This document shows, piece after piece, positions 41,659 through 47,150 of a stretch of 47,150 bases of DNA (the first letter of the stretch is position 1; every line of letters starts with the position of its first letter). The position numbers and the translations under genes are program-made. The notes beneath the pieces are model-generated. The model was not told the origin of the DNA, made no database searches, and saw nothing but the letters and a program-made list of their open reading frames with translations. Origin of the DNA: CAZEGV01 sp964511645 (GTDB lineage Bacteria; Bacteroidota; Bacteroidia; Cytophagales; JAAEPT01); assembly GCA_964511645.1 (NCBI GenBank), contig CAZEGV010000011.1, positions 1 to 47,150 on the forward strand, read 5' to 3'.

Positions 41659-42621
41659 TTAATTGTTCCACCTTGAGTTTGACCATTTAAGTTGCTCTTC
41701 GGCTGTCAAAAAAGTCCATGCTACTAAGTGGCTAGTCTTATTTCCTTGTCCCATTTTGACTGTTTTTATCTCAACTGCCGTAACTTTTTCTAATGCTAGA
41801 TAAATCGTTTTAAGATTTTCTTTTTTTGATACTAATGAACTAAACCAAAAACATTTTTTGGAGAATTGTTTACTCTCTTTTATCATTGCTATTATGAACT
41901 TTTTCTCTCCACCAGTTACCCATAACTCGTTGTTTTTCCCGCCAAAGTTTAAGTCTATTTTTGTCGTTTTTTCATTCCTCAGGTTACTTGTTTTTCTAAT
42001 GTTACCTTCTTGTGCATCTTTTAGCGAAGCATGGAATGGTGGGTTGCATACCGAAAAATCTATTTTTTCTTTTTCACCTAGTACACCATGAAAAAAGTGG
42101 TTAGAGTTTTTTTGTAAACGGCAATTAATATTGTTCGTTAATAATGGGTTTAGGTTTACGATTTGTTGAGCTGATTTTATAGCCACTTCATCAATATCGC
42201 TGGCAATAAATGACCATCCGTATTCAGCCTGTCCAATAATAGGGTAGATGCAATTTGCTCCCGCACCAATGTCTAGTACTTTTATTGTTTTCCCTACGGG
42301 GATTTTTTTTAAGTTTTTAGCACTTGCCAAATCGGACAAGTGATGGATGTAATCAGCCCTTCCAGGGATTGGTGGGCAGAGGTATCCTGCTGGTATGTCC
42401 CAATACTCTATTTTGTATTGGTTAATTAATAAGGCTTTGTTTAAAGCCTTTACTGCTTTTGGATTAAAGAAATCAATTGTTTTAGTACCATATTTATTTA
42501 CGGCTACAAATTGACTTAAGCCTGGTAGGCTTTCGGTTAACGCATCAAAGTCATAAGTCCCTACATGCTTATTTCGTTTGTGTAATTGAGGTTTTTCTTG
42601 AAGCTTCTTTTTTAACGACAT
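41659..42621 (-). CDS. rlmF: 23S rRNA (adenine-1618-N6)-methyltransferase
   Basis: SAM-dependent methyltransferase of 320 residues, RlmF (YbiN) family, which methylates the amino group of A1618 in 23S rRNA. HKRNKHVGTYDFDALTESLP start, SAM loop VLDIGAGANCIYP (115-127), acidic SDIDEVAI for the ribose, and the catalytic NPPF (193-196) are present. It lies 48 bases downstream of the GH63 gene on the same strand and may share its transcript. Confidence 0.94.
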   Translation of the reverse strand: MSLKKKLQEKPQLHKRNKHVGTYDFDALTESLPGLSQFVAVNKYGTKTIDFFNPKAVKALNKALLINQYKIEYWDIPAGYLCPPIPGRADYIHHLSDLASAKNLKKIPVGKTIKVLDIGAGANCIYPIIGQAEYGWSFIASDIDEVAIKSAQQIVNLNPLLTNNINCRLQKNSNHFFHGVLGEKEKIDFSVCNPPFHASLKDAQEGNIRKTSNLRNEKTTKIDLNFGGKNNELWVTGGEKKFIIAMIKESKQFSKKCFWFSSLVSKKENLKTIYLALEKVTAVEIKTVKMGQGNKTSHLVAWTFLTAEEQLKWSNSRWNN

Positions 42622-42669
42622 AGTCTTGTTAATGCTTTTTCTGATTGACCATAAGTTGTCATATTGATA

Positions 42670-45312
42670 TTAATCCTCGCTCAACTCTTGTATGATGTTA
42701 GCAATTAACCCCGTCCAACCTGTTTGGTGAGAAGCGCCTAGTCCTTTACCCGTTTCTGGGTCAAAATACTCATAAAACATATGGTAATCAAACTCCCCAC
42801 CGCTCTGGAGTTTGTCGTAAGTACTATAGTAAGGTTTTTTTCCATCCTTATCAGGAATAAATAATTTTAACAATCGTTTTCTGATTTCTTTACTTACTTC
42901 TTTTAAAGTAAGGAATATCCCTGATCCTTTAGGGAACTCATAAGTAAAATCATCTCCATAATAAGAAGCATACTTATCCAAAGACAATAGCAACATATAA
43001 TTCAGTGGAAACCAAATAGGACCACGCCAGTTAGAGTTACCACCAAACATACCCGATTGTGACTCTCCAGACTCATAAGAAATAGACAGTGTTGTGCCAT
43101 CTACATCAAAGTGATATGGATTGTCTTTATGATATTTGGACATAGAGCGAATACCAAAATCAGATAAAAATTCATCTTCATCCAAAAGTCTATCAAGGAT
43201 ATGTTTAAGCCTATACCCCCTAACTATTGATAGTAAGTGCCCATTTCCAGAGCTTTCCCCTATATGAGACACCCACTTAGCAAGGTCGGGTCGATCAGAT
43301 AAATAAGAATTGACCCTACGCTTGAAAGCTTTCATAGAGTTAAATAACTCATCATCAATCACCTCAACAGCAAATAAAGGAATAATCCCAACAAGAGAAC
43401 GCACCTTGAGTTGTTTAGAAGAACCATCTTTGAGGTGTACAAGGTCATAGTAGAAATTGTCTTCCTTGTCCCAAAGCCCTATACCTTGGTCAGACTCTTC
43501 TGCGGTGATATTACCTCCACCCATATTTGCCATAGCACCACCTATGCTTAGGAAATGCCTAAAAAACTTAGAAGCAGATTCTTGATAAATTTCATTTTGT
43601 GTGGCGAGCTCAAGAGAGATGCGAAGCATATTGAGGCTGTACATCGCCATCCAACTAGTAGCATCTGCTTGCTCTAAGTTAGAAACCCCTTCAGGAAGAT
43701 AGCTCCTGTCAAACACACCAATATTATCTAAACCTAAGAAACCACCTTCAAAGATGTTATTTCCAGTAGCATCTTTTTGATTAATCCACCAAGTAAAATT
43801 AGAAGTCAATTTCTGAAAAATATTTTCTAAAAACTTATGGTCTGATTTTTTATTTAACTTCTTATCAATTTCAAAAACCTTCCAAGCTGCCCATGCGTGT
43901 ACAGGAGGGTTTACATCACCAAAATGCCATTCATAAGCAGGGATTTGACCATTTGGATGCATGTAATATTCTCGTAATAAGAGTAGTAATTGACGTTTTG
44001 CAAATTCACAATCCAAGTAAGCCAACGTAACGGTATGGAAAGCCAAATCCCAAGCCGCAAACCATGGGTACTCCCACTTGTCGGGCATTGAGAGGATGTT
44101 TTGGGCATACATATTGTCCCATTCGTAATTTCGTTGGTTATCACGGTAAGGCTTGAAATCTCCCTTGTCACCATTTACCCATTTATGCACATCGTAATAG
44201 TAAAACTGCTTGCTCCAAAGCATTCCTGCGTAAGCTTGGCGTTGTATTCTTTTAAGCTCAGGGTTTTTTACAGCCTTTTGTAACTCATCATAAAAAATAG
44301 TAGTATCCGAAATCCTTTGTTCAAAAATCTCATTGAAATCTTCAAAAGGATTTTCATAAAAATCTTTTGTAAAACGAAGCTCATAAGTCTGAGAAGATTT
44401 CCCTTCTATCTCATCTTCAAAATAAAACCCAGCCTTAGTCCCTTGCTCGCTAAGGTCTTTTACAGCCTCTTTTTTACCATCAATTACATAATCGTTAATC
44501 CCATCTTTAAAGTAATGGTTAGCACTTTCGTTTCCATACACCTTTTTTGAGTTAGTTTCATTATCGCAGATTAAGATTTCACCCTCTCTAGCACTATATA
44601 GATTATACTCACCAATAATAGGATGTTTAGCCTTTAGCATTCCATCCTTTTCTTCGATAAAAGGCTTGATGGTAAGCTTAGGCTCCCAAGTATTCCGAAA
44701 CCAAATAGTAGGAATAATGTGAAAATTAGCAGATTTTTCTCCTCTGTTGTGTACAGTTATTCTAATTAGAGTATCCGTTTTAGACTGTTTGGCGTACTCT
44801 ATGAAAATATCAAAATACTCATCGTTATCAAAAATCCCTGTGTCTATAATTTCATACTCGGGGTCTTTTTTAGTTCTTTTTTTATTTTCCTGAACCAGCT
44901 CAGCATACGGAAAAGCACTGTGCGGATATTTGTACAGCATCTTCATATAAGAATGCGTAGGCGTACTATCTACATAATAGTACAACTCCTTTACATCCTC
45001 ACCATGATTACCTTCTACACCCGTTAATCCAAAAAGCCGTTCTTTTAGTATAGCATCTTTACCATTCCAAAAAGAAGGAGAAAAACACATGTTTTGTTTA
45101 TTATCCGAAATACCTCCAATCCCTTCCTCACCCCATCTGTAAGCATTACTACGTGCTTTTTCATGCGGAATATAATCCCAAGCACTACCATCTTTACTGT
45201 AATCCTCTCTTACAGTTCCCCACTGTCTTTCAGAAAGATAGGGACCCCATCGTTTCCAACCTTCGTTGTTTTTAGCATTTAGTGTACGTTCTCTTTCTGG
45301 ATTAATACTCAT
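42670..45312 (-). CDS. GH63-family glucosidase-like glycoside hydrolase
   Basis: Cytoplasmic protein of 880 residues without a signal peptide. The start (WKRWGPYLSERQWGTVREDY, then AWDYIPHEKARSRAYRW-like) matches bacterial GH63 'glucosidases'. The N-terminal beta-sandwich runs to about 300; the (alpha/alpha)6 barrel follows, with PWFAAWDLAFHT (candidate general acid D422), WRGPIWFPLNY and FYEYFDPETG (candidate base E848). Family members cleave alpha-glucosides such as trehalose-type, mannosylglycerate-type or Glc-Man linkages; the substrate cannot be told here. The leader is short and a minus-strand terminator lies just upstream. Confidence 0.88.
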   Translation of the reverse strand: MSINPERERTLNAKNNEGWKRWGPYLSERQWGTVREDYSKDGSAWDYIPHEKARSNAYRWGEEGIGGISDNKQNMCFSPSFWNGKDAILKERLFGLTGVEGNHGEDVKELYYYVDSTPTHSYMKMLYKYPHSAFPYAELVQENKKRTKKDPEYEIIDTGIFDNDEYFDIFIEYAKQSKTDTLIRITVHNRGEKSANFHIIPTIWFRNTWEPKLTIKPFIEEKDGMLKAKHPIIGEYNLYSAREGEILICDNETNSKKVYGNESANHYFKDGINDYVIDGKKEAVKDLSEQGTKAGFYFEDEIEGKSSQTYELRFTKDFYENPFEDFNEIFEQRISDTTIFYDELQKAVKNPELKRIQRQAYAGMLWSKQFYYYDVHKWVNGDKGDFKPYRDNQRNYEWDNMYAQNILSMPDKWEYPWFAAWDLAFHTVTLAYLDCEFAKRQLLLLLREYYMHPNGQIPAYEWHFGDVNPPVHAWAAWKVFEIDKKLNKKSDHKFLENIFQKLTSNFTWWINQKDATGNNIFEGGFLGLDNIGVFDRSYLPEGVSNLEQADATSWMAMYSLNMLRISLELATQNEIYQESASKFFRHFLSIGGAMANMGGGNITAEESDQGIGLWDKEDNFYYDLVHLKDGSSKQLKVRSLVGIIPLFAVEVIDDELFNSMKAFKRRVNSYLSDRPDLAKWVSHIGESSGNGHLLSIVRGYRLKHILDRLLDEDEFLSDFGIRSMSKYHKDNPYHFDVDGTTLSISYESGESQSGMFGGNSNWRGPIWFPLNYMLLLSLDKYASYYGDDFTYEFPKGSGIFLTLKEVSKEIRKRLLKLFIPDKDGKKPYYSTYDKLQSGGEFDYHMFYEYFDPETGKGLGASHQTGWTGLIANIIQELSED

Positions 45313-45342
45313 TATGGTAGATTTTACGAATTTCCATAAAGA

Positions 45343-45375
45343 TAAAAAAAAGACTTAGATTTTTATGTCTAAGTC
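45343..45375 (-). terminator. minus-strand terminator upstream of the GH63 gene
   Basis: On the minus strand GACTTAGA (45375-45368) pairs with TCTAAGTC (45359-45352), then eight T residues. It would stop transcripts coming from the RHS genes. TATCTTTA follows at once (7 of 8 to the -7 consensus) and may be part of the GH63 promoter, though no -33 TTG is correctly placed. Confidence 0.75.
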
Positions 45376-45441
45376 AAATCAATTTGTAAGAATGTTAATG
45401 ATTTGGGCGTTTCCCCACTCGCCAAAACGACGGCTCGTGTG

Positions 45442-45527
45442 GTCGGGCTTTCGCTACTCAATCTTTTTTTACTTGTTATTGTTTGGAGTAAAAAAAAAGG
45501 ATTTCAAACAAACCGCTCTATCCCTAA
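45442..45527 (+). repeat. structured dispersed repeat, copy B
   Basis: Block 45442-45470 is identical over 29 bases to 6506-6534, and 45492-45527 is identical over 36 bases to 6589-6624. Between them lies a different hairpin: CTTTTTTTACT paired with AGTAAAAAAAAAG. Upstream, CCAC...GTGG around 45414-45441 may be a weak hairpin 1. Read on the plus strand, the element lies beyond the 3' end of the minus-strand gene at 45621. Confidence 0.85.
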
Positions 45528-45620
45528 CGCAAAGAAACACCCTCAACCCTGTGAGCATCACCAAATCTTTACCCCTTTGTAACGCGGGTCATTTTCTTTT
45601 TGTTAAAAAAACAGCCCCTA
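45528..45620. other. spacer with no further feature
   Basis: Between repeat copy B and the end of the small membrane protein gene. No gene or clear hairpin seen; an ORF crossing it on the plus strand reads through the repeat and has no family features. Confidence 0.5.
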
Positions 45621-46202
45621 TTACTCATTTTTGATAGTGTCCTTAGAAGGACACATTGCCTCGTTGTGCTCACGTAGGATGCTCTGGGTATTCTTTGTTT
45701 TAACAAACGATACTGTATCCTGAATAAAGGTTTCTACCCATGAATTTTCTTTCTTTACCTCTACAGAAAAAGTAAGTGTATCTAATAGATTAGATTGAAG
45801 GGAAACAAAACAGCGATTCCTACCCCCTGAATTACTTCCCTCTATAGAATTCAAAGAGTATGACATCTGCCCAAACTCATCATTAGTAGGGATATAAAAA
45901 TTATATCCATATTCTTTTTCAATGACAGCCCCCTTAAACGCTAAAGTTTTAAAACTAAACCTATGTTCACACCAAGCATTGAGTAAGTCAATAGTATCCC
46001 CCTTAATAACAATCCTTTTATTAATAGGAGAATATTCTCCTATATACAATCCTCTTTTTCTTGACAAATCTATATTGCTGGAAAAACTTATTTGACCATC
46101 ATACGACTGTTTTATTTTTAAAACAAATATATGATATACTCCATATAAAACCATCCCTATTATCAACAAAACGAAACTTAACTTTTTCATAAATATCATC
46201 AT
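45621..46202 (-). CDS. small membrane-anchored protein, candidate immunity protein
   Basis: 193 residues, not recognised. An N-terminal hydrophobic helix (about 7-27, SFVLLIIGMVLYGVYHIFV) with a basic front edge is followed by a soluble, beta-rich domain that would face the periplasm. Two cysteines in the mature part (CEHRF, NRCFVSL) and one near the end. It starts inside the stop of the RHS gene (ATGA, four-base overlap), so it is co-translated with it. Genes placed like this after an RHS toxin tip are often its immunity gene; a periplasmic location would suit a toxin acting on the envelope. This role is inferred from position only. Starts at 46202, 46199 or 46190 are all possible. Confidence 0.55.
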   Translation of the reverse strand: MMIFMKKLSFVLLIIGMVLYGVYHIFVLKIKQSYDGQISFSSNIDLSRKRGLYIGEYSPINKRIVIKGDTIDLLNAWCEHRFSFKTLAFKGAVIEKEYGYNFYIPTNDEFGQMSYSLNSIEGSNSGGRNRCFVSLQSNLLDTLTFSVEVKKENSWVETFIQDTVSFVKTKNTQSILREHNEAMCPSKDTIKNE

Positions 46203-47150
46203 TCATCATCATTGAAATTTTCTTTCTTTTCTTTCAACTCATTTTTTAAATCACTTATTTTTTGTTGTAGTGACCCCTCTATACCATCCAACATATAAGG
46301 CATACCCTTATAATTAAATTTTAGCGTAGCCAATAAATTCTGTTTTTCTTTTATCTTTGATTCAATGACATTAATTTCAGAATTCCTCTTTGTATAAACA
46401 GCTAAATTAACAGCACTCATTGTTAATAAACTGGAAACATCTGTTCCTTTATTATTCTTTTTCATCTGAGCATATCTTCTAATAGGTAATAATGACAACT
46501 CCTTACTCGTAAAAATTCCCCATGGACTATAAGTTGTTTCTGTTTTATATCCTGGGTCAATACCTCCAGCCTCAATCGACTCAGAAACAGTTGTAAGACA
46601 ACTTGAATTAAGAACGTGATAATCTAAAGCACAAATCCCTATTGCTGTTGTTTTTATTTTATCATCTATTTCCTTTGTTGTTTTAATCCTGAATCCTCCA
46701 GTGTATTGCTGAGTATTGTGTTTACGATCAAAATTACTTGCATCGTTTGCGAAATCACTCAGTTTCTTATAATAAAGTCCTACTTCATCGTGACTATTTG
46801 TACCTTTAGAACCAGCGTTTTCTTCCGTACCATTTTTTGAATATAAATGCCATCCATGTTCGTCATCACCAACTAAAATAGCAGCATGTCCTGCTCCCAT
46901 AGCTCCTTTAGGAGCATTTAAAATAATGACGTCTCTACCATCATAATCGACAAACAAAATAGGGTTATTAGCTATTCCAACATACGAACTACTAAAAGGG
47001 TATTTACTTGTTAACGGGTCTCTACTCCACCATCTTCCCAACCTATTACTATACCCTCTAGCACCAAAATCAGTGTGATTCCCACTACCACTCACCTCAT
47101 CATCTTTCTCCATCCCATTAAACCCATACCTATACCCACTACTAGAGTAA
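46199..47150 (-). CDS. RHS-repeat protein, C-terminal part (gene continues past the right edge)
   Basis: The frame is open to the window edge, so the visible part is only the end of a larger protein; the Met at 47113 is internal. Upstream of it the residues GYRYGFNGMEKDDE, then DFGARGYSNRLGRWWSRDPL and NNPILFVDYDGRD, form the RHS core motif that ends the beta-shell. After DGRD comes a variable tip: GAGHAAILVGDDEHGWHLYS (His76 counted from the internal Met), about 90 residues, then LNSSCLTTVSESIEAGGI (Cys172). His before Cys suggests a permuted NlpC/P60 (papain-like) domain, as a peptidase or acyltransferase. The last 80 residues are a Lys/Glu-rich coiled coil. Overlaps the next gene by four bases. 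Confidence 0.85.
   Translation of the reverse strand, partial: YSSSGYRYGFNGMEKDDEVSGSGNHTDFGARGYSNRLGRWWSRDPLTSKYPFSSSYVGIANNPILFVDYDGRDVIILNAPKGAMGAGHAAILVGDDEHGWHLYSKNGTEENAGSKGTNSHDEVGLYYKKLSDFANDASNFDRKHNTQQYTGGFRIKTTKEIDDKIKTTAIGICALDYHVLNSSCLTTVSESIEAGGIDPGYKTETTYSPWGIFTSKELSLLPIRRYAQMKKNNKGTDVSSLLTMSAVNLAVYTKRNSEINVIESKIKEKQNLLATLKFNYKGMPYMLDGIEGSLQQKISDLKNELKEKKENFNDDE

Noticed and set aside
45365..45634. Plus-strand ORF of 89 codons across repeat copy B
   Set aside because: It reads through the terminator and the repeat blocks and shows no family features.

Overview
The window comes from an AT-rich member of the Bacteroidota (flavobacteria/cytophaga-like; genus not recognisable by eye). 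Support for this: promoters of the Bacteroidota type (TTG, about 19 bases, TAnnTTTG) recur before operons; start codons follow A-rich leaders rather than Shine-Dalgarno sites; a compact type II-C-like Cas9 is present; and rplQ carries the long C-terminal tail I associate with this phylum.

Layout. (1) 1-3713: the 3' flank of a CRISPR-cas9 locus, with intact cas9 (minus strand), a divergent tracrRNA gene (plus strand) and a 15-base repeat-like remnant. No cas1, cas2 or array is visible; they would lie left of the window if present. (2) 3865-6453: an M1-family aminopeptidase lipoprotein. (3) 6461-6646: the first of three copies of a structured non-coding repeat. (4) 6777-20173: tRNA-Tyr, tRNA-Gly, tRNA-Thr, tuf, tRNA-Trp, secE, nusG, rplK, rplA, rplJ, rplL, rpoB, rpoC and a DUF3467 gene, punctuated by hairpins. 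(5) 20189-37958: rpsL, rpsG, fusA, rpsJ, then the fused S10-spc-alpha clusters from rplC to rplQ, including secY, map, infA and a 38-residue rpmJ. (6) 38002-41401: carA, eno, an FtsB/DivIC-like gene and a PhnA-domain gene. (7) 41437-45312: a second repeat copy, then rlmF and a GH63-type glucosidase on the minus strand. (8) 45343-47150: a minus-strand terminator, the third repeat copy, a small membrane-anchored protein, and the C-terminal end of an RHS-repeat protein that runs off the right edge.

The centre is one of the largest expression units of the cell: translation factors, 50S and 30S proteins, RNA polymerase core subunits, the Sec translocon and tRNAs. Five of its promoters share not only the -7 box but also a downstream GCAAnCC-like discriminator, while the non-translation promoters do not. 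Terminator hairpins and the next promoter are packed together at tuf/tRNA-Trp and rplQ/carA.

The most interesting parts are the flanks and gaps: the tracrRNA with its repeat-like partner upstream of cas9; the three-copy hairpin repeat whose arms change sequence but stay complementary; and the RHS tip with a possible permuted papain-like (NlpC/P60-like) effector domain followed by an overlapping candidate immunity gene. Within the ribosomal cluster, a 75-residue L24, an L17 with a helix-hairpin-helix-like tail, and an rpoB with no upstream ATG stand out.
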